From positions 1 through 64,000 of the forward strand of contig JADBKU010000005.1 in assembly GCA_014896235.1 (NCBI GenBank): a stretch of DNA of 64,000 bases. Reading direction: 5' to 3'. Positions 9,199-20,804 of this stretch are shown in pieces. Source of the DNA: a bacterium (GTDB taxonomy: Bacteria > Desulfobacterota > Binatia > Binatales > Binataceae). Every line of letters begins with the position of its first letter. Position 1 is the stretch's first letter. The position numbers and the translations under genes were made by a program. The notes beneath the pieces are model-generated. The model had not been told where the DNA came from and did not search any database. It worked only from the letters and a program-made list of their open reading frames with translations.

Positions 9199-9834
9199 AT
9201 GAAGAACCGAAAGCACTGGACCTATGCTGCGCTTGCGCTGGCCGGCGGAATAATTGGCGGAGCGGTCTCGAGCCAACTGCTGCCTGCCGAGAGTCTCGCC
9301 CTGGCGTCGGCGCGAGCGGCGCGCGAAATCAGGGCGGAGCGTTTCGTTCTGGTTGGCCACGACGGAACACAGCGCGGAATCATCCAGGTGAATCAACGCG
9401 GTTATGCTGAAATCGCGCTGCAAGACGGACTTGGCCGGACGCGCACCGAGATGCGCGTCAGCTCCGACGGCACCGGCGCGTTCGGATTCTTCGACGCCAA
9501 TGGCGCCAAGCGCGTGATCGTGGGCGAAACGCCGAGCGGGCGCGATGGTATCGCGCTATACAGCACTGCCGGGCGGCAACTTGCCAGCTTTTCCGTCGCG
9601 GAAGACAATCAGTCCAGCGTGACCCTGTATGACCCCAATAACGGGCGCGCCAGAGTTGGGCTCGGTGTGGCGTCCAGTGGCGAACCGGCGCTGGTGCTGT
9701 TTGACCAGTACGGCCGTGACCGCGCTGAACTGCACGTGAACGTCAACGGCGACCCCGGCCTCGCTCTGGCCAACGCCAGCGGGAAAACGATCGCCGGCCT
9801 GCCGGTCGAACCGGCTCAGCAGACTCAACAGTGA
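9199..9834 (+). CDS. Membrane-anchored or secreted repeat protein, unknown function
   Basis: 211 residues. One N-terminal hydrophobic segment (about residues 9-28) acts as signal anchor. The rest is built of imperfect units of about 25 residues with a D-x-x-G-x-x-R core (LVGHDGTQRG, LQDGLGRTRTE, FFDANGAKR, LYDPNNGRAR, LFDQYGRDRAE, LANASGKT), a beta-rich pattern. An AGGAGG ribosome site lies at 9181-9186, 12 bases before the chosen ATG; an earlier ATG at 9188 stops after four codons. No family recognised; a cell-envelope role is inferred. Confidence 0.7.
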   Translation: MKNRKHWTYAALALAGGIIGGAVSSQLLPAESLALASARAAREIRAERFVLVGHDGTQRGIIQVNQRGYAEIALQDGLGRTRTEMRVSSDGTGAFGFFDANGAKRVIVGETPSGRDGIALYSTAGRQLASFSVAEDNQSSVTLYDPNNGRARVGLGVASSGEPALVLFDQYGRDRAELHVNVNGDPGLALANASGKTIAGLPVEPAQQTQQ

Positions 9835-9860
9835 GCTCGACGGCGTAAAAGGCGGAGGAG

Positions 9861-10220
9861 ATGAAGATGAAATCCATTAGCAATAAACTGGCTGCAGTCG
9901 CGATCGCCGCGATAATGCTGATCGGCGTGGTCGGATGCTCGGGACAGCCGCTCTCAACGCGCGAAAAAGGCACAGGCATCGGCGCTCTGCTCGGCGCCGG
10001 CACCGGTGCGATAATCGGCGCCGCGGTCGGCGCGCCGGGCGCCGGAGCCGCGATCGGCGGCGCACTGGGCGCCGGCACCGGCTTCCTGGTGGGCAATGAG
10101 TTGCAGAACAACGAAGTCCAACAGCAGCAAACCCAGTCGCAGCTCCAGGCGCAGCAGCAGGAAATCGAACAGCAGCGCCAGCAGATCGAACAGCTCAAGT
10201 CGCAATCCCAGACTGAGTAG
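9861..10220 (+). CDS. Glycine-zipper lipoprotein with C-terminal coiled coil
   Basis: 119 residues. A lipoprotein signal ends in the lipobox IGVVGC (Cys about residue 26). It is followed by a glycine-zipper block (GIGALLGAGTGAIIGAAVG and a second copy), a membrane-associating motif of the YMGG/OmpA-like type, and a Gln/Glu-rich coiled coil to the end. GGAGG-like ribosome site before ATGAAGATG; the first or third codon may be the true start. Probably an envelope stress or outer-membrane lipoprotein. Confidence 0.8.
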   Translation: MKMKSISNKLAAVAIAAIMLIGVVGCSGQPLSTREKGTGIGALLGAGTGAIIGAAVGAPGAGAAIGGALGAGTGFLVGNELQNNEVQQQQTQSQLQAQQQEIEQQRQQIEQLKSQSQTE

Positions 10221-10232
10221 ATTGAGGGCCGA

Positions 10233-10257
10233 ATGGGGGGCGCACCGTGCCCCCCAT
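10233..10257 (+). terminator. Hairpin after the glycine-zipper lipoprotein gene
   Basis: A perfect 9-base stem, ATGGGGGGC with GCCCCCCAT, closes a 7-base loop 12 bases after the stop codon. A run of six T lies 13 bases further on (10271-10276), later than in a textbook intrinsic terminator, so termination is likely but not certain. Confidence 0.55.
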
Positions 10258-10369
10258 CTCGGATAGACCGCGTTTTTTCAAATCCCGCGCCGATGCTCTC
10301 CGAAACGTGGCGTCGCGCGCCGCGGCGTGCGACCATTGACCTCGCGGCGCGAACCGCGCCAAAGCGCGA

Positions 10370-11074
10370 ATGGCCAATTCACCTTCCGCAAATCGATTCA
10401 AGGCGGTTTTCTTCGATCTCGACGGAACGATCGTCGATATCCATGGTCCGCTATTCAACGCCGCGCGCGCCGCGCTGGAGCAGATCGGCCATGCCCCGCC
10501 GCTAACGCGCGAACGCTATCGAGACGCGATCGCGAACGGCGATTTCTACCTTGGCCTGCCCGACGATCAGCGCGACGCTTATATGCGCCTCGCCTATCTG
10601 AACCTCGTGCTCGAAGTCGAACGGATGGACGCCCCAACGGTTCTGGCGCACGTTCCGGAGACGCTCGCCGAACTGAAGCGGCGCGATTACGCAACCGCGA
10701 TCATCACCAGCCGACCGGGCGACGCCGCGCGTCTGATCGAAAAGCTCGCACGCGTCGGTCTGGCGCGCTATTTCGACCAGATAATCACGCAGAGCAGCTT
10801 TTCGATGCGGGCGCTGGATAAGTCCGCGAGCTTGGCCGACGCGGCTGCGCGGGCGGGTGTCGCACCGCACCAATGCGTTTACGTCGGCGACGAACCGCGC
10901 GACATGATGGCGGCGATCAACGCGGGCTATGGCGCGCGCATCGCGGTCGCAACCGGTCCCGCGACTCTGCATCAGCTCGCGTCCCATCCGGAATATCCGG
11001 CGCATTACGTGATGCGCACGATGGGCGAGCTGATCGAATTATTGGCGAAAATCGAGCACGCGCAGCCCCAATGA
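10370..11074 (+). CDS. HAD-superfamily phosphatase, phosphoglycolate-phosphatase-like
   Basis: HAD hydrolase of 234 residues. Motif I is FFDLDGTIVD near residue 15, motif II ITSRPG near 112, the motif III lysine is in ALDKSAS and motif IV is VYVGDEPRDMMAA. A helical cap between motifs I and II places it in the Gph/beta-phosphoglucomutase-like group. Substrate not determinable. It converges on pgsA with only 14 bases between the stops. Confidence 0.85.
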   Translation: MANSPSANRFKAVFFDLDGTIVDIHGPLFNAARAALEQIGHAPPLTRERYRDAIANGDFYLGLPDDQRDAYMRLAYLNLVLEVERMDAPTVLAHVPETLAELKRRDYATAIITSRPGDAARLIEKLARVGLARYFDQIITQSSFSMRALDKSASLADAAARAGVAPHQCVYVGDEPRDMMAAINAGYGARIAVATGPATLHQLASHPEYPAHYVMRTMGELIELLAKIEHAQPQ

Positions 11075-11088
11075 GGCGTGGCGGCGTT

Positions 11089-11706
11089 CTATTCGAACAT
11101 CGCAGGCTCGCGTGAACTCAGCCAGATCAATCCGCGCCAGGCATAATGCACGCCAGACAGCGCCGTGACTGCCAGCGTCAGGTAAAGCACCCCGTACCAA
11201 TAGCGCTCGGCCACCGATCCGAGTCGCGCCAGCGCGCCAATCACGCACGCGATCTGCATGAAGGTGCTCGCCTTGCCAAGATAAGTGGGGCGGACCGGCA
11301 CGCGCTCTCCGGTGAAAAACGCGAGCATGAAATAACCCGAGACGATCACGACGTCGCGGATAATCACGACCCCCAACAGCCACGCCGGTATCGCCGCTTC
11401 GATCGTCAGCACGACGAACGCGCTGACCAGCAAAAGCTTGTCGGCGAACGGATCGAGGAAGGCGCCGAGTTCGGTGCGCGCGTCGAACCATCGCGCCACC
11501 GTGCCGTCGAGCGCGTCGGTCAACGCGCACATCGCGAACAGCAGCAGCGCATCGCGGTAATGATGCTTGGTAAGAAGCGCGAGAAAGATCGGAATCGCGA
11601 ATATCCGCAGCAGCGTGAGCAAATTCGGCAGGTTAAGCAACTGCACCAGGGCTGGACCGCCGCCGAACTGCCGCAAAGGCGATGGGCTGGACGATGGATT
11701 GATCAT
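11089..11706 (-). CDS. pgsA: CDP-alcohol phosphatidyltransferase, probable phosphatidylglycerophosphate synthase
   Basis: Inner-membrane enzyme transferring a phosphatidyl group from CDP-diacylglycerol to an alcohol, probably glycerol-3-phosphate. 205 residues with several membrane segments. The family signature D-x2-DG-x2-AR-x8-G-x3-D-x3-D is complete, beginning DALDGTVARWF and ending GAFLDPFADK. The start at 11706 gives the usual NLPNLLTLLR opening; a longer frame runs into hflX. The gene lies just after hflX on the same strand. Confidence 0.9.
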   Translation of the reverse strand: MINPSSSPSPLRQFGGGPALVQLLNLPNLLTLLRIFAIPIFLALLTKHHYRDALLLFAMCALTDALDGTVARWFDARTELGAFLDPFADKLLLVSAFVVLTIEAAIPAWLLGVVIIRDVVIVSGYFMLAFFTGERVPVRPTYLGKASTFMQIACVIGALARLGSVAERYWYGVLYLTLAVTALSGVHYAWRGLIWLSSREPAMFE

Positions 11707-11740
11707 CGATCGCAAATCCGGATGGCCCGCCGGCTCCGCT

Positions 11741-13039
11741 TCATGCGCCCGCCAGCGCGGCCTTGCGCAAGCGTCCGGCGACCGGAGCGCTGACCCGCGC
11801 GCGCATCGCAACCACGCCGTCGCGATATTCTTCGCTCAGCACCTCGCCGTCGCGCCGCGCCATCGCGATCAAATCCCCGCGATCGGCGGCCAGCGTCACC
11901 GCGACTTCCTGCCGGAGTCCATCGAAAGCGCGGCCGATCGCTGCGAGCAGCCGATCCAGACCAACGCCCCGGCGCGCGGACACGGCGACCGTTTCGAATC
12001 CATTGGCGATCCGCGGCGGAAACTCCAGCAGGTCGATTTTGTTCATCACCACGAGGCGTGGCGTATTGCCCGCGCCGATCTCGCGCAGCACGCGATCGAC
12101 CACCTCGATTCGCTCGGCCATCAGCGGCGAGCTTGCATCGACGACGTGCAGCAGCAGGTCGGCCGTGCGCACCTCTTCGAGCGTCGCTTTGAAAGCCTCG
12201 ACCAGCAGATGCGGCAGGCGATGGATAAAGCCGACCGTGTCGGCAAGCATCACCGACATCCGTCCGGGCAGCGCCAGCCGCCGAATCGTCGGATCGAGGG
12301 TCGAGAACGGCCGGTCGGCCGCCTCGACGCCGGCGTCAGTCAGCGCGTTCATCAGCGTGGATTTTCCGGAATTCGTATAGCCGACCAGTGCGACCGTGGG
12401 GTACGGCACTTCAAGCCGGCGCCGGCGTTGAATCGAGCGGGTGCGCTCGACCTCGCCGAGCCGCGCGCGCAGCCGCGTCAGGCGTTCGCGCAGACGGCGG
12501 CGATCGACTTCAAGCTGGGTTTCTCCGGGACCGCGCGTGCCAATCCGGCCGCCTCCGGCGCCCGAACCGGCGGTCTGGCGCGAGAGATGGCCCCACTGGC
12601 GCGTCAGTCGCGGTTGCAAATAGCTGAGCTGCGCGATTTCGACCTGCAGTTTGCCTTCGAGCGTCCGGGCGCGTTGCGCGAAAATGTCGAGAATGAGCTG
12701 GCTGCGATCGATGACGCGCAGTTTGAGCTCGCTTTCAAGATTGCGGGCCTGCGCGGGACTGAGCGCATCGTCGAAGATTGCGAGCGTGGCGCCGAGCTGC
12801 GACGCCATCTCCCGCACTTCCGCGGTCTTGCCGCGGCCGATGAAGGTGCGCGGATCGACGCTTTTGAGCCGCTGCTGGATCGTGCCGGCCACCGTTGCGC
12901 CGGCGCTTTCAGCCAACGCGCCGAGTTCGCTCAGCGAATCGTCGCTGGCGATAGAGTTGGGCGCGCCCAGCTCGACGCCGACCAGAATCGCGCGCTCAGC
13001 CTGCTCGAACGACGGAGTCCCTGTTAACGCCAGAGGCAA
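11741..13039 (-). CDS. hflX: GTPase HflX
   Basis: Ribosome-associated GTPase that splits stalled ribosomes; 432 residues. The N-terminal domain has DPRTFIGRGK and the glycine-rich linker GAGGGRIGTRGPGETQLE, a hallmark of HflX. GTPase motifs: G1 GYTNSGKST, G3 DTVGF, G4 NKID. Located upstream of pgsA and divergent from the small gene at 13222. Confidence 0.96.
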   Translation of the reverse strand: MPLALTGTPSFEQAERAILVGVELGAPNSIASDDSLSELGALAESAGATVAGTIQQRLKSVDPRTFIGRGKTAEVREMASQLGATLAIFDDALSPAQARNLESELKLRVIDRSQLILDIFAQRARTLEGKLQVEIAQLSYLQPRLTRQWGHLSRQTAGSGAGGGRIGTRGPGETQLEVDRRRLRERLTRLRARLGEVERTRSIQRRRRLEVPYPTVALVGYTNSGKSTLMNALTDAGVEAADRPFSTLDPTIRRLALPGRMSVMLADTVGFIHRLPHLLVEAFKATLEEVRTADLLLHVVDASSPLMAERIEVVDRVLREIGAGNTPRLVVMNKIDLLEFPPRIANGFETVAVSARRGVGLDRLLAAIGRAFDGLRQEVAVTLAADRGDLIAMARRDGEVLSEEYRDGVVAMRARVSAPVAGRLRKAALAGA

Positions 13040-13169
13040 TCTCCCTGCATCTCAAGTTATCCTTACTCTAGCAAATCAAAGCGACGGCCTAAACGACGAC
13101 GTTCGCAAGGCTGGCGGCGGAGCGGCAATTTTCGGCGCCGTCGCGCGCTTTTCGCCGATCTGATACAAC

Positions 13170-13198
13170 GTGAATCACGCGTTAACTATTTTATTCAC
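13170..13198. promoter_or_regulatory. Inverted repeat in the hflX / 13222 divergent region
   Basis: GTGAAT and ATTCAC face each other across a 17-base AT-rich spacer, 24 bases upstream of the ATG at 13222. It could be an operator, or chance in an AT-rich spot between divergent genes. Confidence 0.3.
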
Positions 13199-13221
13199 AA
13201 ATTCATGGAGTGTGGCAGCGT

Positions 13222-13425
13222 ATGGCACACAAAACGCTCAAGGATATCTTCGGCAGGATCATCGGATCTATCGATGACGACGGCAAGACCGAGCGCGCGT
13301 ATAACGAAAAACGGCAGTACACCGGCCGCTACGACAGAGCGTTCGATCGCACCTACGACAAGCAGGGCCGGACGGTCGGCGCTGGCAATCTCGTCACCAA
13401 CACGATCATCGGCAAGAAGCCCTGA
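13222..13425 (+). CDS. Small conserved-looking hypothetical protein
   Basis: 67 residues, beginning MAHKTLKDIFG. It is hydrophilic, rich in Arg, Asp and Tyr, with NEKRQYTGRYDRAFDRTYD in the middle; no signal peptide or membrane segment. Codon pattern is GC-rich in third positions as in the neighbours, which supports it being real. Function unknown. It sits between divergent hflX and the methyltransferase gene. Confidence 0.5.
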   Translation: MAHKTLKDIFGRIIGSIDDDGKTERAYNEKRQYTGRYDRAFDRTYDKQGRTVGAGNLVTNTIIGKKP

Positions 13426-13479
13426 ACCTGAAGCGGCGCGCTTCGCTTCACGACGCTCCGCGGATATTCTGACTTCCGC

Positions 13480-14127
13480 ATGCCGCACACCCCGATGGAC
13501 GGCGCGTGGTGGATTGATTCCGCCGCGCAAAGCCTGCTCGACTACGGGTGCAATGTCGGCGAAGCGCTGGCCGACGTGGCCGCACATTTTCCCAACCTGC
13601 GGCTGGCCGGCGTTGACATCAATCCAGTTGCAGTAGAACGGGCGCGCCAGGCGGTTCCGCGCGCCGACATTCGCGTGATCGACCGACCGCGGCTGCCGTT
13701 CGCGGATGAAGTCTTCGACGCCGTCACCTGCATCGAAGTTCTGGAGCACGTTCCGGCGGCCGATCGCGCATCCGCGCTCGCCGAGATGCGGCGCGTGCTG
13801 AAGGTCGGCGGGAGATTAATTCTCCGATGCCCTCATGCGGGCGCATTTTCGTTCCTCGACCCCGACAATTTACGCTTCCGGTTTCCGCGCCTTTATCGCC
13901 GCTTGATCAGCCTGGGGCGGCGCGATGCGGCTTATGCCAATGGCGTCAAGTGGCACGATCATTTTCGCGAAGCTGAACTGCTAGGCCTCGCGGGCCTTGG
14001 TTTCGCCCACGAAAAACCACCCGCTACGGAGGCCTGTTTTTGCTTCCCTTGGGGGGATGGCTGGCGTGGCCGTTCTACAAAACCGGCCGCTACAATCATC
14101 CTGCTCTGCGCGCCGTTCAACGCATGA
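13480..14127 (+). CDS. Class I SAM-dependent methyltransferase, frame broken near the 3' end
   Basis: S-adenosylmethionine-dependent methyltransferase (Methyltransf_11 type). Motif I is LLDYGCNVGEALAD, with the acidic strand end GVDINP, motif IV FDAVTCIEVLEHV and the post-motif RRVLKVGGRLIL. After FAHEK the frame gives an unlikely tail. One extra A in the A-run at 14012-14016 would restore a frame reading RYGGLFLLPLGG, then WPFYKTGRYNHPALRAV, and ending at the TAG at 14211-14213; that tail looks like the normal family C-terminus. So this is either a true frameshift or a single-base sequencing error in a homopolymer. Substrate unknown. Confidence 0.7.
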   Translation: MPHTPMDGAWWIDSAAQSLLDYGCNVGEALADVAAHFPNLRLAGVDINPVAVERARQAVPRADIRVIDRPRLPFADEVFDAVTCIEVLEHVPAADRASALAEMRRVLKVGGRLILRCPHAGAFSFLDPDNLRFRFPRLYRRLISLGRRDAAYANGVKWHDHFREAELLGLAGLGFAHEKPPATEACFCFPWGDGWRGRSTKPAATIILLCAPFNA

Positions 14128-14252
14128 TTAGCTGGGATATCGCTCACGATTACGGCCGCGCCTCGTATTGCATAATGCTGATTTTGCGCAAGCTGCCGCC
14201 GCACGCGGCGTAGCAACGATAATCGCCCACGGCAAAATGATTTTAACTGGTC

Positions 14253-14313
14253 AGCGCAACTGCACCGAGCCGGATGGGAGCAACTCCGCGACTTCGGCGA
14301 CGAACGCTTCGGT
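14253..14313 (-). repeat. Displaced copy of the dnaE 3' end (copy A)
   Basis: 61 bases matching the last 61 bases of dnaE (14908-14968) at 57 positions. Read on the minus strand it encodes the same last 20 residues ending SGSVQLR and a stop, with every difference synonymous and a TGA in place of TAG. It is cut off from dnaE by the inserted gene at 14348-14830. Confidence 0.9.
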
Positions 14314-14347
14314 GTGGTGATATTTGAATTCATGGGGAGAAACACGG

Positions 14348-14830
14348 ATGGAAATCGACTATTCCAAGCTAACGCCACAGGAATTAAAGACCCTGCTTAC
14401 GAACCTCCTGACACGTGGAAATCTTGCTATAGCCACAGCAGTGGTAATCGAACTGGATCGGCGAGGTGCGGCAACCCGCCGCGAATATCGAACCTTAAAA
14501 TGGAATCAAGAGAGCGTTTGTGTCGCAATGAAGCCCTTCAGCGATATTGCGGCAGCGGTCAATGGTAACCGGCGGACGTCGTATACTGAAGCCGGAGGTA
14601 AAAAGATCGGGCGTAAACGGAATGACCCGGATTGGTTTTGGATCGACACATATTCGGCGATCAAAACTCCTTTAATTAACGCAGAATTCGTTTGCTACAT
14701 CAAACAAGCAGGCGAGGAACCAGAATTTCAGCTGCATATAAATGGCGAAAACGTGCGGACCTACAATGCCGATCAGTTAGATGAGGCGCTTGCTGATTGG
14801 CGTGCGACAGCTGCACAGGCGAACATTTAA
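14348..14830 (+). CDS. Hypothetical protein on inserted, AT-rich DNA
   Basis: 160 residues starting MEIDYSKLTPQEL, with a GGGGAGA ribosome site 8 bases upstream. Base composition and codon use (many A/T-ending codons) differ sharply from all neighbours, indicating recent acquisition. It has an N-terminal helical part and a mixed alpha/beta C-terminal half with DPDWFWIDTYSAIK and FQLHINGENVRTY. No signal peptide, membrane segment or known family recognised. It is the only cargo between the two copies of the dnaE tail. Confidence 0.7.
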   Translation: MEIDYSKLTPQELKTLLTNLLTRGNLAIATAVVIELDRRGAATRREYRTLKWNQESVCVAMKPFSDIAAAVNGNRRTSYTEAGGKKIGRKRNDPDWFWIDTYSAIKTPLINAEFVCYIKQAGEEPEFQLHINGENVRTYNADQLDEALADWRATAAQANI

Positions 14831-14905
14831 ATGTCTCTTTCAAACTGCCCTCGCAGAATCCGTGCATGCGGGATTGTGTGACGGCGATCCGATGATCTGT
14901 ATTTG

Positions 14906-18382
<3,477 letters not shown>

Positions 18383-18581
18383 CGCGCAATCCGATCCTCC
18401 CGCGCGCATCCAAATCCGCCCCGCCGACGCGGCCGCGCGGATTTTCCGCGAGAGATTATAGCGCGGCCGTCAGCGCGCCGGATCGGCCGGCGGCGCCACG
18501 ATTTCACAGGCGCGCGCTATTCGCCCACAAATCGGCCCGCTACGCCTGTGGATTTTTTTGCGCGAGACGCCGGGAATCGCC

Positions 18582-18614
18582 AAAAAACAGCGCCGGAACC
18601 GAGGCTCCGGCGCT
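18582..18614 (-). terminator. Intrinsic terminator after rplY
   Basis: On the minus strand a 9-base stem (AGCGCCGGA with TCCGGCGCT) is followed within two bases by six T. It lies about 30 bases after the stop codon of rplY and separates it from dnaE. Confidence 0.85.
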
Positions 18615-18643
18615 TGTAAGCTCTAGATTTGCGGAAAGCTGCT

Positions 18644-19345
18644 TTACGCTTTCTTGCCCGCGGCTTCCTTGGCGGGCGCTTCGGCGGCCTTTTCTCCCGC
18701 CTTCTCACCGGCGGCGGGCGCGGCTGCGGCGCCTTCGGCCACAGCGCCCTCGGCCGGGGCGGCCGCGGCGGCAGGCGCCTCGGCGACGGTCGGCGGCAGA
18801 ACGGTGACGATCGGATAATCGGTGTCGAAGATCGGCCGCACGTTGCCGCTGAAGGTCAATGCGGAAACGTGCAGGACGTCGTGAATCTTCAGCGGCGTGA
18901 CATCAACGTCGATCGCCTCAGGAATTTCGAGCGGCAGGCACTCGACCTCGACTTGGCGTTCGAGCGGCGAGAGGATCCCGCCATCGGCCAAACCCGCGGC
19001 GCGGCCCACGAAGCGCAGCGGCACGGCCACGCGCAGCGGCTTCGCCAGATCGACCTCGTAGAAATCGGCGTGCAGGATGCGACCCGAGACCGGCGTTTTT
19101 TGCAGGTCTTTCAGAATCACATGCTTGTCGTTGAGTTGCGGCGACGCCGATTTAAGCCGCAGGATGCGCTGGCGCGACGCGCTTGAAACGCGCGCCTTGA
19201 GCTCATCGCCCACAACCGCGACAGCTGTGGCCGTACTATTGTTGCCGTAGATGACCGCGGGAATTTTGCCCTCGCGGCGAATTCGATTGACGAGGCCCTT
19301 GGGCCGCGTCTGCCTGATTTCACATCCAAGTTCGACGGTTTCCAT
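18644..19345 (-). CDS. rplY: 50S ribosomal protein L25/general stress protein Ctc
   Basis: 5S rRNA-binding ribosomal protein of the long Ctc/TL5 type, 233 residues. The N-terminal L25 domain runs through GLVNRIRREGKIPAVIYG, DFYEVD follows, and a C-terminal beta domain (VPLRFVGRAAG, LPLEIPEAIDVDV) is present. The last 45 residues are an Ala/Glu/Lys low-complexity tail, common in this branch. ATG at 19345 has GAGG 8 bases upstream. It follows prs by 47 bases, the usual prs-rplY pair, but pth, often next, is not here. Confidence 0.95.
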   Translation of the reverse strand: METVELGCEIRQTRPKGLVNRIRREGKIPAVIYGNNSTATAVAVVGDELKARVSSASRQRILRLKSASPQLNDKHVILKDLQKTPVSGRILHADFYEVDLAKPLRVAVPLRFVGRAAGLADGGILSPLERQVEVECLPLEIPEAIDVDVTPLKIHDVLHVSALTFSGNVRPIFDTDYPIVTVLPPTVAEAPAAAAAPAEGAVAEGAAAAPAAGEKAGEKAAEAPAKEAAGKKA

Positions 19346-19392
19346 CAATTCCTCGCGCCGGCCGATGCCCGCGCCGCGGGCGCTCGCGATCG

Positions 19393-20352
19393 CTAGTTGA
19401 AGAGCGAGCTGACCGACTCTTCATTATGAATGCGGTTAATCGCTTCCGCCAGCAGGCCGCCGACCGACAATACTTTGAGATTGGCGAGCTGCCCCTGAGC
19501 CTTGGCTTTCAGCGGAATCGTGTTGGTGGTCACAACCTCCGTGATCACCGAACGGCTGATGCGGTCGCACGCCGGATCGGAAAGTATCGGATGGGTCGCG
19601 CAGGCGATAACCGCGCTCGCGCCAGCCGTCATCACGGTGCGCGCCGCCTCGGTAATCGTGCCGGCGGTGTCGATCATGTCGTCCACCAGCAGGGCGATCG
19701 AATCGCGCACCTCGCCGACCAGTTGCATCTCGGCGACCTCGCTGGCGCGCTGGCGGCGCTTGTCGATAATCGCGAGATTCGCGTTGAGGCGCCGGGCGAA
19801 TGCGCGCGCCCGTTCCACGCCGCCCGCGTCGGGCGAGACCACCGACACCTTCTGGTCGTCAACCCGTTTGCGCAGGTAACTGACCAGAACCGGCATCGCG
19901 TAAAGGTTGTCCACGGGGATATTGAAAAAACCCTGAATCTGTCCGGCGTGCAGATCGACGGTCAGCACGCGCGAGGCGCCGGCGGTGGTGATCAGGTCGG
20001 CCACCAGCTTGGCGCTGATCGGCACACGCGGCGCGACTTTGCGGTCCTGCCGGGCGTAACCAAAATACGGGATGACGGCGGTGATGCGGCCGGCCGACGC
20101 GCGGCGCAACGCGTCCGTCAGCAACAGCAACTCCATCAGGCTTTCATTGGGCGGCGAACAGGTCGATTGGATGACGAAGCAATCTCCGCCGCGCACGTTT
20201 TCGCGCACTTCGATCATCACTTCGCCGTCGGGGAACCGGCCAACTTCGGCTTCGCCAAGCTTGACGCCGAGGTGTTCGCAAACCTCGCGCGCCAGCGCGG
20301 GATTAGACGTGCCCGTGAAGACTTCGAGTTGATCCTTGACCCGTTCCGACAT
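19393..20352 (-). CDS. prs: Ribose-phosphate pyrophosphokinase
   Basis: Makes phosphoribosyl pyrophosphate from ribose-5-phosphate and ATP for nucleotide, His and Trp synthesis. 319 residues, normal length. Landmarks: FTGTSNPALAREV, YFGYARQDRK, DLHAGQIQGFFNIPVDNL, VSPDAGGVERARAFA and the PRPP loop VDDMIDTAGT. Lies downstream of tRNA-Gln in the ispE-tRNA-prs-rplY order. Confidence 0.97.
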   Translation of the reverse strand: MSERVKDQLEVFTGTSNPALAREVCEHLGVKLGEAEVGRFPDGEVMIEVRENVRGGDCFVIQSTCSPPNESLMELLLLTDALRRASAGRITAVIPYFGYARQDRKVAPRVPISAKLVADLITTAGASRVLTVDLHAGQIQGFFNIPVDNLYAMPVLVSYLRKRVDDQKVSVVSPDAGGVERARAFARRLNANLAIIDKRRQRASEVAEMQLVGEVRDSIALLVDDMIDTAGTITEAARTVMTAGASAVIACATHPILSDPACDRISRSVITEVVTTNTIPLKAKAQGQLANLKVLSVGGLLAEAINRIHNEESVSSLFN

Positions 20353-20460
20353 CTCAGTCGATGCTTCCTTCTCCCGCCTTGATCCGCCGTCTTGCCGATT
20401 CCAAAGCCGCGCCCGCCGTTCCTTGGCGATACTTGCTGCCGCTCATCAGGCAAAAGCGGA

Positions 20461-20536
20461 TGGCTGGGCGGGAAGGACTCGAACCTTCGAATGCCAGGTC
20501 CAAAGCCTGGTGCCTTACCAGCTTGGCGACCGCCCA
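20461..20536 (-). tRNA. tRNA-Gln (anticodon TTG)
   Basis: On the minus strand a full cloverleaf: acceptor TGGGCGG with CCGCCCA, D-arm, anticodon stem CCAGG/CCTGG around loop CTTTGGA (anticodon TTG), T-arm with GGTTCGAGTCC, discriminator G and an encoded CCA. Located between ispE and prs. Confidence 0.96.
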
Positions 20537-20771
20537 GCGAGCTTGCGACGGTCCGGCGATCGCCGTTCCCGGCCCATCGGCTAAACCGCAAACGCGCGCC
20601 GCCCGCCAAGGTTTTCTGGCGGGCAGCTTCCTGACTATATCATCAATCGTCCGGCGCGGGCGCCATCGGCGCGCCGCCGCACGTCTTTTCGCGATTCGCG
20701 ATCGCAGCCAGAGACGCAACCGGCGATGTTATTTTCACGTTCGCGGACTGTCAATCGGCGCTGGGGATAGC

Positions 20772-20804
20772 AAGCCTGCCCGCTTTATATGTTCCGGCAG
20801 GCTT
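20772..20804 (-). terminator. Hairpin overlapping the ispE stop
   Basis: AAGCCTGCC and GGCAGGCTT form a 9-base stem around a 15-base AT-rich loop, the first arm overlapping the ispE stop codon. No T-run follows, so it may stabilise the 3' end or attenuate rather than fully terminate. Confidence 0.35.
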
